Source: Adiantum capillus-veneris | Lineage: Eukaryota; Streptophyta; Polypodiopsida; Polypodiales; Pteridaceae | Direction: 5' to 3' | NCBI GenBank assembly: GCA_014529385.2 | Contig: CM043953.1 | Span: 114,075,049 to 114,139,048, forward strand | Length of the DNA: 64,000 nt | Program-made: the position numbers and the translations under genes | Notes under the pieces: model-generated | Databases searched by the model: none | Seen by the model: only the letters and a program-made list of their open reading frames with translations | What the model was told of the DNA's origin: nothing | Shown here: piece by piece, positions 47,978 through 58,929 of the stretch | Numbering within the stretch: position 1 is the stretch's first letter | How the letters are laid out: each line of letters starts with the position of its first letter

Positions 47978-48281
47978 ACGTAAATCGAAATCTAACGTAA
48001 ATAAACTTAAATTTAATCTAACGTAAATCTAACTCATAATAAACCTAAATCTAATCTAATCTAACCTAAATAACCTAAATCTAATCTAATGAAAATCTAA
48101 ATCTTACCTAATCTTAAACTCAACATAAACATAAATCTAAATGTAATATAACCTAATTTAATTTAAATTTTAACGTAATATCTTTCTATCTTTGTTTTCT
48201 CTTCTTACCTCTCTCTTTCGTCTTCTCCCCCCCTCTCTCTCTCTCTTTGGTTTTTTATTCTCTCTCTCTTTCTCTCTGTTC
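47978..48281. other. A/T-rich low-complexity sequence
   Basis: Many degenerate AAATCTAA and AACCTAA words, then CT-rich sequence. No gene was seen. Confidence 0.6.
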
Positions 48282-48787
48282 AACAGGTCTTGAGTTCAAC
48301 TCCTCGTCGGCTAGATCTTTAAGGTCTCTTGAGATAGTTTCCTACGACGTTAAAACTCTCTTCTTCTTGGGTGTGTGTGTGTGTGTGTGTGGGTGTGTGT
48401 GTGTGCCAATAAAAAGAGGAAAATGGTATAACCTTTCTATCACCCAAGTGTGGTAGATTGGTTATGCCATTTCCCTCTTGAATAACAGGTCTTGAGTTTA
48501 ACTCCTCGTCGGCTAGATCTTTAAGGTCTCTTGGGATAGTTTCCTACGACGTTAATATACTCTTCTTCTCGAGTGTGTGCGTGGGTGTGTGTGTGTGCCA
48601 ATAAAAAGAGGAAAATGGTATAGCTTTTCTATCACCCAAGTGTGGTAGATTGGTTATGCCATTTTCCTCTTGAATAACAGGTCTTGAGTTCAACTCCTCG
48701 TCGGCTAGATCTTTAAGGTCTCTTGGGATAGTTTTCTACGATGTTAAAACTCTCTTCTTCTTCTTCTTCTTCTTCTTCTTCTTCTTC
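48282..48787 (+). repeat. Tandem array of a tRNA-like SINE (one partial, two full units)
   Basis: AACAGGTCTTGAGTT..AACTCCTCG occurs at 48,282, 48,484 and 48,676. The two full units span about 48,409-48,598 and 48,599-48,787. Each full unit has an A-box-like TGGTAGATTGGTTATG (48,451 in the first) and, about 40 bases on, a B-box-like CTTGAGTTCAACTCC, as in plant tRNA-derived SINEs. A tail region ACTCTCTTCTTCTT runs into GT or TTC repeats. A head-to-tail array of SINE units is unusual and may come from unequal crossing over rather than repeated insertion. Confidence 0.5.
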
Positions 48788-48841
<54 letters not shown>

Positions 48842-48914
48842 CCTCTCGCAATGTGTGTGTGTATGCATTCTTTTTTTATGCATGTGTGTGTGTGTTTTTT
48901 TTGTTTATGCATGT

Positions 48915-48965
<51 letters not shown>
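48752..48965. repeat. TTC, CT and GT microsatellites
   Basis: TTC triplets at about 48,752-48,790, CT to 48,838, GT-rich sequence, then CT at 48,916-48,963. Confidence 0.93.
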
Positions 48966-48967
<2 letters not shown>

Positions 48968-48990
48968 AACACAATGTGTGTGTGTGTACA

Positions 48991-49021
<31 letters not shown>

Positions 49022-49214
49022 GGAGAGAGAGAGAAAGAGGGGAAGGGAACATGAGAGAGAGGAGAGGAGCACACCTGGCTCTCCTTCCTCTCCTCGTGTA
49101 TGTGTATGTGTGTGGAGAAGAAAAAGAGAGAGAGGGAAAGCGTGGGTTACCTTTGCTTGCTTGAGCGCGGAAAACTCAGATCTGAGATCTGAGCTTTTGA
49201 GCACTCTCGGTTTA

Positions 49215-49362
49215 TTTTTTACCCCTGTCGGCATCGCTATGAGTGTCGCTAAGTTACAAGTTACTTAGCCATGCCCATAGCGACGACCATAGCGACGCCG
49301 TGGGTTTTCACTTTTGAGAGTCGCACTGCGAGCGTCGCTAATGTGAAGTACCTCTTGTAGTG
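49215..49362. repeat. Right terminal and subterminal repeats of the inner CACTA element
   Basis: Words CATCGCTATG, GTCGCTAAG, TAGCGACG and GCGTCGCTAATG occur in both directions. They are followed by ACCTCTTGTAGTG, the inverted copy of the left terminus. Confidence 0.8.
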
Positions 49363-49560
49363 AACCCTCTTTCGTCTCCTACTTTAGATGAGGGGGAGAC
49401 AGAGGAGAGGAAGGTCGATGAGTCAAGTCTGGCGGTCGCAAGTCTTAGCGAGGATAATTGTCATGATGATGAAGATGATGAGATGGAGGATGACGAATTT
49501 GAAGATGATGAAGCCAATGCATCTACAGATGACAATTCTGGTTCTCTCTTTACTGATTAA
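49363..49560 (+). pseudogene. C-terminal end of the outer CACTA transposase gene
   Basis: The open frame contains SSPTLDEGETEERKVDESSL and then a strongly acidic tail, DEDDEMEDDEFEDDEANAST, ending at TAA 49,558-49,560. It follows the inner element directly. It suits the end of the exon that stops at 35,601, because TNP2 proteins often end in an acidic tail after DUF4216. Confidence 0.55.
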
Positions 49561-49735
49561 GGAGCCATGGACTTAGCAGTGGATGATGCTTCTTGTACGA
49601 ATCTTTTGGAAGATAATTCATGGCCTATGAATTTTGAGAATAGCAGAATTAAGGGAATTACGATGAGCATGTTTGTGAGATCACTTTGAGAACATAGAGG
49701 GTGAACTTAATTCATGGTAGCAACATAAACATAGT

Positions 49736-49785
49736 ACTTAATTAACTTGGCATGAACAATACTTAATTAACTTGGCATGAACAAT
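49736..49785. repeat. 25-bp exact tandem duplication
   Basis: ACTTAATTAACTTGGCATGA and the following 5 bases occur twice in a row. Confidence 0.95.
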
Positions 49786-50947
49786 ACATGGCAATAGTTG
49801 AGGACTGGATTTACTTGGAGCCGCGGTCCCCCCTCCAAAAGGCGTTTTTATTATAGATTCTCCCATCAAGAGAGACTTTGTTACATTACAATCTTTGTGT
49901 TCCTTGTGACCTTGGTGATGCTATGAAGATGGAAAGCTTCATGCATCACGAGATTAACATAAACTTTTCAAAAAACATTAACTATCCCAAGCCTCCGTCC
50001 CAAGGCCTTAAACACCTTCTAAGGTGGAGAGAGCTAGCGGGGAATGAGGGTAGGAAAGAGCAACAAGAAACATTCCATAGGAGAAAGAAATAGTTCCTCA
50101 CTTATCATCACTCTTCTTACTTAGCATAGCATAATAGCATAGTAATGAAGATGAAGAAGATGGCAAGCTTAAGCATTGAAGCATGGCTCTTGGTTAGATT
50201 TGCATTCCATAGCCAAGAGTGTTGGTGTAGGCTCTCCACTTCTTCACAAACTTGGAGAAGGAGATGGAGCTCTTGCATTTTGCACTCCACACAATGAGAG
50301 AATGTGTGTGTGTGTGTGTGTGGGGGGGGGGGGGAGAGTATACCGCACCTCTCATGCTTGATCCACACTCTCTCTCTCACTCTCTCGTATTATTTAATTA
50401 TTTTATATGGACGTGTGTCCTTTTTTTCCCCTTTGAGAGAAAAAAGTTAATTATTTATTTTTATGTATTTAATTTCTCATTGGACCCCTTTAAAACCTAA
50501 CCAATAGCATTCAAGCACATCATGAGCACCACATGTGGAGGATCATTTGAACATGTGTCTTTTATGCTTATTAAGTCATGTGGTTGAATTAAATACTTTA
50601 AGGACTTAGTCAATCAAGCAAGCATGTGTCTTTTATGCTTCTTAAGTCTTTTTTTTAAAAAAATACTTCAAGCCTTAGTCAATCAAGCATGGACTTTCAT
50701 GCCTCTTGAGAATTTATCTTTGAATTTAACATTTCAAAAACCTTAGTCATTTAAGCAAAAAAATCACCTCAAGCTTTGGGTAAGGTTCCCACAACCACTT
50801 TAAGCGTCTTAGCACCTCATGCTTGGGTACGATTCCCACTTCGAGGTTAGCCTTAGTTTGCATAAGGTCAAATGACTTTTTAACACTAACTTTTGGAGGT
50901 CTTTAATGAAGCTATCCATAAGGTCTTTTAAGCTCCATTACATGCAT

Positions 50948-51145
50948 ATTTCTCTTTGATAGACTACCTACATTTGGACCCCTTTTGAGATGTAACCATC
51001 TCTCCTCTTGGTCCCTTGTTGAGGTAAACCTAGAAGCACTTATTGCACATTGATCTTTGGTAGACCGTCTCCTTTTGGACCCCAATTGAGATGCAACCAT
51101 TTCTCATTTCGGTCCCCTGTTGAGATAGTTCTAGAAGCACATATA
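50948..51145. repeat. ~100-bp diverged tandem pair
   Basis: CTTTG(A/G)TAGAC, TTTGGACCCC, GAGATG(T/C)AACCAT, GGTCCC and CTAGAAGCAC occur in the same order in both units, with a period of about 100. Confidence 0.8.
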
Positions 51146-52599
51146 TATATACTAACTCTTGTTCCCCTTTTATCTTCCCATATTAAGTGATCAGTTTAAT
51201 ATGAGAAAATCATTTGGTAAAGTTAGATATTATATTTTATGACATTTTGCATACTTTAAGTCAGAAAAATTAAATTTGGTTGTGTCATCCATTTATCTCT
51301 CTCTCCCTCCTCTTCCTCTCTCTAATTTTGTGAAGCATGCTAAACTATGTTAATCAAGTGATAGTGATTAGTTTAGTTGTAACCAAGTGTAATCCCACAT
51401 AGCTAACTATTGTTCGATGTTTTCATATCTCTTTTTGTAAAATTTGAAAGTTTCATATAATGCTATTTAATTTTTATTAAGAGGAGGGAAACACTAAAAT
51501 TTGAAGAAGGAAGGGGGGGAATGTTTAAGGCAAAATTTGAATGTTTAGGCATTAAATTGAATTTTCAAAATAAACGTGGTAATAGTAGCGGCAATATTAG
51601 AGGTAACTTTCATGGAAATAGTAACGAAAATAATCGTGGTAATATTTGAAATGAAACCCTCCCCCCGTACTCCTCTCTCTTCCCTCCCCAGCTAATTTTC
51701 GACCTTCTCTCTACAAAACGCGCGCAGAAAAAGACCGCGGTAAACAATTAGAGATTTTCATAGTGCAATCTGGTATAGAGCAGCCCCCCCCCCGGTGAAA
51801 CTTAAGCTGGTAGTACCTTGGCAACCAGAACTCCGACTGCCAATTTGAAAAGACTGACACTCTCCACATCTGAGCACTTCAGGCCCATGCATTCTCTTCA
51901 TCTCGGGTCCCTCATCTACAATTGCCCAATCTGGTACAAATTTGCAAACCGCTCAAACTTCAAACTGGCATAACTTCCTATCCGTAGCTCCAATTGATGA
52001 GCCGTAAAGATAGGCTTATACTAGAGCACTTCAAGTACTACAATTCTAATCAATAAACTCCCAACTATGACCATTTCAAGAATACTCTCTTTTAGCATTA
52101 GCAAGGAAACTTTTGGTCCTTTAAAGTCGCATCTAACATACTTTTAGCTTGAAATTGGCTTATTATCAAGCTCTGATCACTGAGCACTAAATAGATAGCC
52201 TTCAAAGACGCTTAATTTGCATCCTTTTGCTCACTTTCCCTCCATGGAAGTGAATTTGCATGACACTGTATCAATGTATATTTTTCTCTTAGAGCATCGA
52301 TATAAACATTGATATTAGCGTAGCAAACAGAGTGTCGATATATGCATCAATATCTATGTTGATATATCGATGCCTATATCAACTGTGATAAAAACATTGC
52401 ATTTTCATAAATATTGACATATGTATTGACACGTGCATGTGCAAAAATTTGAGGATGTTAGGATCAAAAAGCTCCGACACCCAATTAACCATTGTAAATA
52501 ACTACGAACTTTTAAAGACAAAGAAAAATTGACCAACAACAACATAGCATGAAAACATTGAGACAACACAAAATTTGAAGAGAAATAATTTGTTTTTTT

Positions 52600-55130
52600 A
52601 TAATACACTACAAATAATGGATGCTCCCAGTCCTACAAGCAAATAGGAATTATTACTTTTTGAAATTCTTTGCATGGCTATGATCGTGGCCATGGACATG
52701 TTGCTATTGCCACCACCCACAGCTTGTAGTGCATAGCTAGTGGAGTAGGTGGGATGCAAAACATCTCGATCTTGCACATTAGAATATTGTTGGCATATTA
52801 AGCATGTCTCGACAAATTGAGCCACATCTTTATACATACCTTTCCACCAGTATCAATCCTTGATCTTAACACTAGTTTGGTACCAAAACAGGACACTTTA
52901 AGTGTCCTTTTTTAACAAATTTAAATTAAATGCTACTTACATTAGACGGTTTATTTAAGAAAACCCTCTTCATATGCTTAAATATGGGAGCTAGAGGGTC
53001 TTTTAAAAATATAACCTTGCATTTTAGAATCTATCTTGATCAAGAACTATACTCATCAAGTTGACCCTCGTAAGACTGCGATTGACGCTTTGAAGAAATC
53101 GTCTTTATAAGCTCAAGAAAAAATGAAGCGACCTTGTAGAAAATTTTACATGGCTCTTCCACAATTTTGCTATAGATAATTGAAAGTTTCATATGGAAGA
53201 AAATTGACTTTGGAGTATATAAAATAATGGAAAGTTCTATGTGTTTGATATGGTCATTTCAAGCATAATGTTGTATACAAAGAAAAATATGTTTCTGATG
53301 TATTTGTGAGTTTTAGAAAGTGATACACTGCTGCCCTTTCCATTGAGCACTTAAGGTGGCAAATAGAAGGGCTTTGGTATGCAACAAGTATTGGATCATT
53401 TTAATTCAAAACTGCCTAAGAGAAAGCTTTCATTTTTTCATTCTTGAGACATAAGCATTCAAAACCTCAAATAATATCAAACTTTTCATGTAGATCAACT
53501 AAATGTATCAAAGTTTGTGGTACATACACAATTGGGGTGCTTAAAACCTTGGTTTCAATGTTATTATGGCTCAAAATTTTTAAGAGTTTTTGCACGATAA
53601 AAAATTCAAGATAGAGTTCAAGCAACAAGATTTACTTGAGTTAGGGAGCCCCAAAAATACGTACTTTCTTGGTTTAAACATATAAAGTCATTTGTAGTTG
53701 TCAAATTGCACTAGAATAGTACCAATTTCCTGAGTGGACCTTTGGAAAACCAAAATTATGCTCTTATTCAGCACGTGCTCAAGTATGAAATTATGTCTAT
53801 AGCTTACATGTGACTTGAAAACTAATCTTTGAAGTGCATTCCATTATTTTTTAACATTAAATGCTAACACTTGGCCTTTATAAACATAAAAAAGGCCGTC
53901 TCTACAAAAAGATATAATAATTTTATGATTTTTTTGGCAAAATAGCTTGAAATTTTACTAGAATTTTTGTCTTAGAACTTACGAGAATTCTCTCCATACA
54001 GATTGTATTTTAATATGGAGAAAAATCCCATGTTTTCTTTCCCTCATAACCAATCTATGGTAGAAGCAAGGTGTAAAAAACTTCTTTCTAACTTGATAAA
54101 TAAACTGCCAAAACATGGTAGAAAAACAAAACACTTTAGTGTCTCAGGACACTTAAGTGTCCAATTACAGAACTAGTGTTAATAAAGGTTACCCACACTC
54201 CTCTGTCTCTAGCCCATAAGCTTTCAGAAACGCTTTTATCACCTGTTTTTGAGTTTCCTTGTATCACACAACCCATTGTGGTACTCTTCTTGTACGCTTA
54301 GGTTGTTTCCATAGATGTCCATCCTTTAGAAAATAGCCGTAGGCCTTTTTCCTGATCCTCTTATAATCTTGATCACTCCAATCCTTCTTGTCTAGTGACA
54401 GTGCTAAGGTAGTAGCCAATCATAAGCCACTCTGTTTCACAGAATTCCTCAAAAAATACTTCAAAAACATGAGCAATATTACCAAATTTGCATGTAGATA
54501 AGCATCTCTTCTTCATCTTCAAACCTAGCCCTGATAACATATTTGCAACAAGATTATCTCTACCTGTAAAATGAAAAAAGGGTTAAGAGACTTAATATAG
54601 GCTATTTATCGTAGGATGGCAATGTTCGAAGTAAAGTATTTTGTAATCATCCCTATCAGTGGCAAGCAATCTGTCTCTACCACGATTGAAGCTCCAATAA
54701 AATATTCTTTATCAGAACTTAGAGCAGTAGCAACGTCTCAAAGTTCCCTCTTAACTTGTGGGCAACCTCGTTGATGAGCATTGAGCACCTTTGCTCCAAA
54801 TCAAACTGCATACCTATGTCCTTTTGCATCATCTTGACCTATAACCAACCCAATTCCTATCAGACTAGTGTCAACTGTTAAAATAATTGGCCTTTTGCAT
54901 TTGTAGTCAAATTTCCTCAAGGTCGGAGCCTCTAGAAGAATCTTCTATAATTTCTTGATAGCCTGCATGTGAGCTTCTTCCCAAACAAACCTTTTACCTT
55001 TCCTTAGCAATTGATAAATCACCTCTAGAACATGAGCAAAGTGTGGCAACCAAACAAGATAGAACACACACGCACCGGCTACTCCAGATGCCCAATGAAC
55101 GGAATGTGTCAAGAAAAAATGAGCTATGCT
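52600..55130 (-). mobile_element. Old Ty3/gypsy remnant, split by a TTAA-flanked element
   Basis: On the minus strand, 55,130-54,560 gives the end of a gypsy reverse transcriptase and its RNase H (FVWEEAHMQAIKKL, RPIILTVDTSLIGIGLV, SNIAILR, FHFTGRDN). 54,370-54,200 gives the spacer before integrase (KDGHLWKQPKRTRRVP). Beyond the insertion, 52,850-52,600 gives the integrase zinc finger MYKDVAQFVETCLICQQ. No terminal repeats were recognised. Many breaks make this the most decayed retroelement in the window. Confidence 0.75.
52870..54178. mobile_element. 1.3-kb non-autonomous DNA transposon flanked by TTAA
   Basis: Terminal inverted repeats begin CACTAGTT (52,870) and end AACTAGTG (54,178). TTAA is found directly outside both ends (52,866-52,869 and 54,179-54,182). 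Inside each end lies a palindrome, GGACACTTTAAGTGTCC at 52,891 and GGACACTTAAGTGTCC at 54,147. No transposase frame is present. A TTAA target is typical of piggyBac and Kolobok elements. The CACTAG end could suggest a CACTA origin, but its 3-bp duplication does not fit. It interrupts the gypsy remnant cleanly. Confidence 0.72.
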
Positions 55131-55199
55131 GAAAAAGAATGTGTTGAAAAAATATAAAACTTTAGTTCAAACACTGATGTTTTTTTACTATTAAGACAA

Positions 55200-56590
55200 A
55201 ATGTTCAACCCACCATGTAACGTGTTATGTGTGTCTCCCCCCAGGCATCCACCATTTGCGCTATGAAACTATTGATTACAAACTTTAAGGTGGATATCTC
55301 AGCAGAAGTTAGCTTTGTCGTTTCAAGCAAACAAAAAATATTATCTACAGACTGCCACAACGAGCACGCTTAATTCCTAGGGCTGCTTCGTTACCTCTGT
55401 AGGTGGTAATGTCAAACACCTTTTTCCACAATTGAAACTCGTTGGGACTTTGGGAGTCTGAATAGTCTGAAAGCATATGCCCAACTTTACTACCACCCAT
55501 ATATATTTTATTGGGACAATCTTGTGTACTTCCAAATGCCTTTGCACCCCCATGTAGGCCAACACTTGATAGAATAGATTCGAGTTCTCTGATACACTCT
55601 TTCCTTCTTTATGTAGGCTCCATATTGCAAGCATCATTAATATGGAGCATAAGAAACTTGTCAAGAATTTGTAGATGGGCATGAAGAGTGCACACATGCA
55701 CATTTATCAGAGGAATCGATGGAATAGGATCCTAATTTGGATCGTCCATGTCTTGATTAGGGGGTACACTCTAGTTACAACTGAGGATACCTTGAAACCA
55801 CTGTTGTAGTGCTTTACCCATTGTTTGTGTAGTGGTCACACCTTTCACAGATTTGGTTGCAGCTTTGCCACCCTTACCCTTACCCTTGCCCTCAGTTCCT
55901 AATGGGACTTTACTGTGGAAGCAATAAATGCATGGAAAGAGGTTCATTGCAGCTTGTTTGCATCCTAACGTACACTTGAGAGTTTTCAAGTCTCCTGCCA
56001 AATGCTACTCCACGTGGAACGTACCCAGACCTGAAACTTGCAATTGTTTTAATTCTTGTTGTGTCCGAATGAAGTCAATGATTGGGGTGTGATTAAAATA
56101 CCATTTGAGGGATTCATGTGTCTCATGTGGGAGATGAAAAGTTGACAGTCACCAAATATTCTTCTCGAACTAAACACCTAAACACGTGTTTCCCTTCTCT
56201 TGGCTTAGCTCAACATCAACACCCACCAAGGCTCTGTTCAGAAGCGTAATGCTTATCCTTCATGGAACTCGTGCTTGGCAATTCTCAAAATATCACCCAA
56301 TGTGAGCTCCACTTTACTATTCAGGATGCGCTCTTTGAAAATCTTCTTCAAATCGGTAGCCATTTCAATATCAGATTAAGCTTATATGAGGGTCCCTTGG
56401 GCTTATCTTGCCTTTTGTCTTTTGGTACCTCCTCCATAACCACTTCGGGAGCGGGCTTAGGAGCAGGTCCTTCCTCTTTCTTGTTAACTACTTCTGAGCC
56501 ACATGCGAAAGCAACATCGAGCTTTTGGGGGTAGTTTGTAAACTTGTCCCATGAAATCTCTATAACAACATGAAATTCGGTCACAAAGGC
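55200..56590 (-). pseudogene. Diverged second copy of gene Z, copy B
   Basis: The minus strand shows, in order, ISITLLNRALV, KNIW, LAGDLKTLKCTLGCKQ, FPCIYCFHSK, a Lys/Gly-rich insert (GTEGKGKGKGGKAA), IPLINVHVCAL and, near 55,320-55,215, SVDNIFCLLETTKLT with GETHITRYMV. These line up with copy A (TITLMNRALS, SNIWW, LAGDLKTLKCM, SPCVFC, IPLVNVHIYTM, SIDMLFLMCDK, DTQISHYM). The frame is broken repeatedly. The left side abuts the gypsy remnant. A repeated gene in two unrelated contexts supports a mobile origin. Confidence 0.6.
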
Positions 56591-58189
56591 CTACTCCATA
56601 ATGGAGGTGATCACATAAAATAAAATTTGAATAGAGTGAGTGCACTACGTGAATAAAATTTTCTTTTGAAGCAAGAGAAACAAATGTTTTCAAGAAGGTT
56701 TGAGGGAAGATATAGTGTTTTACGCATTGGTTTAAGGTATATGTTTGTGAGGCCAAGGGATAAGTGGGAAACCAATATGGGGGCTACCCTAAATGAAAGG
56801 GGCAGGATGGCCAGGTGGAGAATTGGTTTCCACTTCCCTTGGCCTCTCAGTAGTATCAGAGCTATTTTGAGCTTTACATGCCTGCAAGGGGGTGAACTAT
56901 GGAAAGGATGATGAAGCTGAAGCTTTGGGTTTTGTGCAGTGCCATTAACCCACATCACCTTTCCTGACATGACTTGCACAAAACCAGCTGCTGGGGTTGA
57001 GCTTGCAGCAAAATGCATTGAAGTGAGGGTTGCAACTTGTTTTTGCATCACGGCCAACCAGCCTCTCCCTTGCACGCTATCTCCTCCTTAAACCTCACAC
57101 AACCAGCTGCACACCATAGCCAATTTTTATGAGCCTTGGGTTCACACCCTAAGGCCACCATCTATTAACTTTGGGGCTTTTTTTGGGTTGTCCAAGGGCA
57201 TGTTCTTCCTGCTATACAAGGCAAACTCATCAAGCACACCACACGATCCGGTAAGCTTCGAAACAAGGCGAGGATTTGTACTCGAAATTTACTAGTGTCC
57301 ATTTCAACAAAAAATAGAAAAGCAAAGAACGTTTCTTTGATTAGCGATTATCTTCAAGGCTTGAGGCTTTATATTCAAACGGTCTTTTGACTGACAAACA
57401 CACATCCTCACGTTAAGCCCACAAGGCGGCTTGGCTCGAACTTAATCAAGTCACAACCTTATTTTTCCCATCTAATGGAATCACATTTTAATGAAGCTTG
57501 AATTTTGGGCAATCAAATCTATTATAGCTTCTGCTGTGAAGGTAATTTGGAAGAACTTTGAAGTCGGCATCGACGTCCGAATTTTCTTTTGACAAGTTCT
57601 CCTAGTTTTGGACTTTGATTTGGCATGGCCAATGGATGTCCTTGGTTTGCGGTTCCATTTGAAAAAGCTTTGCAAGGAGGTTTTTAACAAGCTATTCGTC
57701 TTTTTCACAATAACACAACACTATTCATGGATTCATACATAGACATGCATCATGCATTTGATTTTGAGCATCCTATGTCCGTCGGGCCTACGATTGCACC
57801 GCAACTAAATACTTTCAGGAAGGGTACCCGCATGGAAATTGGCATCAAGGACAACATAGAATTGCTTGATATTTATGAGTTCTTAACATTGCAATCACAC
57901 ATGTCTATTTTGGAAATGAATTTTGCATGTGTGAATGAGACTCTCACTAACCTATCTAATTTGGTAGTGTAATACATGCATCAACGGACAAAAGACACTA
58001 CAAGTTGTAAAGCTTATGGTGGATAGACGTCCAATAAGGCATTCATAGTTGTAGCATAGCCAATAGATAATTAGGAGTAGATTAGAGAGTTAGAACTCAA
58101 TACACAATGTAAAATAATACTTGCTTGACTGACTACAAATGAGACAGGGCCTTACAAGCTTTGTATAATGGCCACCATTCATGGGCTTC
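56591..58189. other. Stretch without recognisable gene
   Basis: Open frames of 81-154 codons occur on both strands (for example 56,611-57,075 minus and 57,727-57,972 plus). None shows a recognisable domain or supporting context. No transposon ends were seen. Confidence 0.45.
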
Positions 58190-58340
58190 GTTACATGGAT
58201 GACGCCTGCTCAGATGGCAGAGGCTTCTCAGCACTGGGTAGCTAGAGGCACGGGTACTACACCTCCGGGCTTCACACCCTAGGGTCCGACGCCTAGGGGG
58301 GGGACGCCTATTGGGGGGGGGGGGAGGGGGAGGGGAGGAC
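58190..58340 (+). pseudogene. Left part of a CACTA second-gene relic, cut by copia
   Basis: MTPAQMAEASQHWVARGTG, then a Thr/Pro/Gly-rich stretch (TPPGFTP, GPTPRGGTPIG), lead into a G-rich run and the copia target site AGGAC at 58,336-58,340. The same TPRGG-type coding continues at 63,044, so the copia element lies within this reading region. Confidence 0.5.
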
Positions 58341-58567
58341 TATTACCATATACATGTGGTAGTGATGTGTGTGAACACACTAGGACCGCCGGGTCATTTT
58401 TTCCCTCTTTAGGAGGTTTTTTCCCCCGTGCATTGTATATACGCCCATCCCTCTAGGGCTATCTATCTTTCCATTGCACACTAAGTAACACACTCTCTAT
58501 TGTGTGCCTTGAGCTTCCTTCGTCTTCTCCAAGCTGTGTGTGTTTCTCTGCAACCCTAATTCCAACA
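58341..58567 (+). repeat. 5' LTR of the second copia element
   Basis: 227 bp, from ACCATATACATGTGG near the start to CCAACA at the end. A TGCATTGTATATACG stretch may be its promoter region. Confidence 0.92.
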
Positions 58568-58569
58568 AT

Positions 58570-58582
58570 TGGTATCAGAGCA
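58570..58582 (+). other. Primer-binding site (initiator-Met tRNA)
   Basis: TGGTATCAGAGCA lies 2 bases after the 5' LTR, the same class as in the first copia element. Confidence 0.9.
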
Positions 58583-58929
58583 GGTCACGTCCTCCCGGGC
58601 TTAGTCGCCAACTGCTCCAGCACACGCCTGCTCACTTTCTCCGATTCCAGTGAGCTTTGGCAGGCGTTCGCAGGTCGACAAAATTTTTGGGCGAACTCGA
58701 AGAGCTCGGTCTGCTCAGAATTTTGATTTGGGCTCATTTCGGCCTTCGTTTCCACTACAGGCAGTACTGCACAGGCTATTTCGTCATTTTGTGCAGAATT
58801 TCTGTCAGTGCCGTTTTCTGCATAACAGGTGCCTTATAGTCTTCTACGGTTTGTGCTATATAGCACAGGTTGTTCCCGCTCCATTTCTCCTATTTTCGGG
58901 CAGTTTTCACATCAGGTGCAGCATTTACC

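Larger units (their letters stand above)
49561..52599. other. A/T-rich stretch without recognisable gene
   Basis: Contains a 25-bp tandem pair (49,736-49,785), a G run at 50,323-50,334, loosely repeated words with CATGTGTCTTTTATGCTT at 50,550-50,645, and a 100-bp tandem pair (50,948-51,145). From 52,280 to 52,420 there are many ATCGATAT/ATATTGAT words. Nothing coding was recognised. The right end of the outer CACTA element should lie in this region but was not found. Confidence 0.5.

Noticed and set aside
47985-48175. AAATCTAA/AACCTAA words considered as interstitial telomere repeats
   Set aside because: The plant telomere unit CCCTAAA does not occur in tandem. The words are degenerate A/T-rich low complexity.
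48409-48787. True tRNA genes
   Set aside because: The A-box and B-box words are present, but no cloverleaf with paired acceptor and anticodon stems could be drawn by eye.
52870-54178. CACTA superfamily membership based on the CACTAG terminus
   Set aside because: The 3-bp flanks do not match each other, whereas TTAA is exact on both sides.
57727-57972. 81-codon open frame on the plus strand
   Set aside because: Protein-like composition but no recognisable family, and nothing around it supports a gene.
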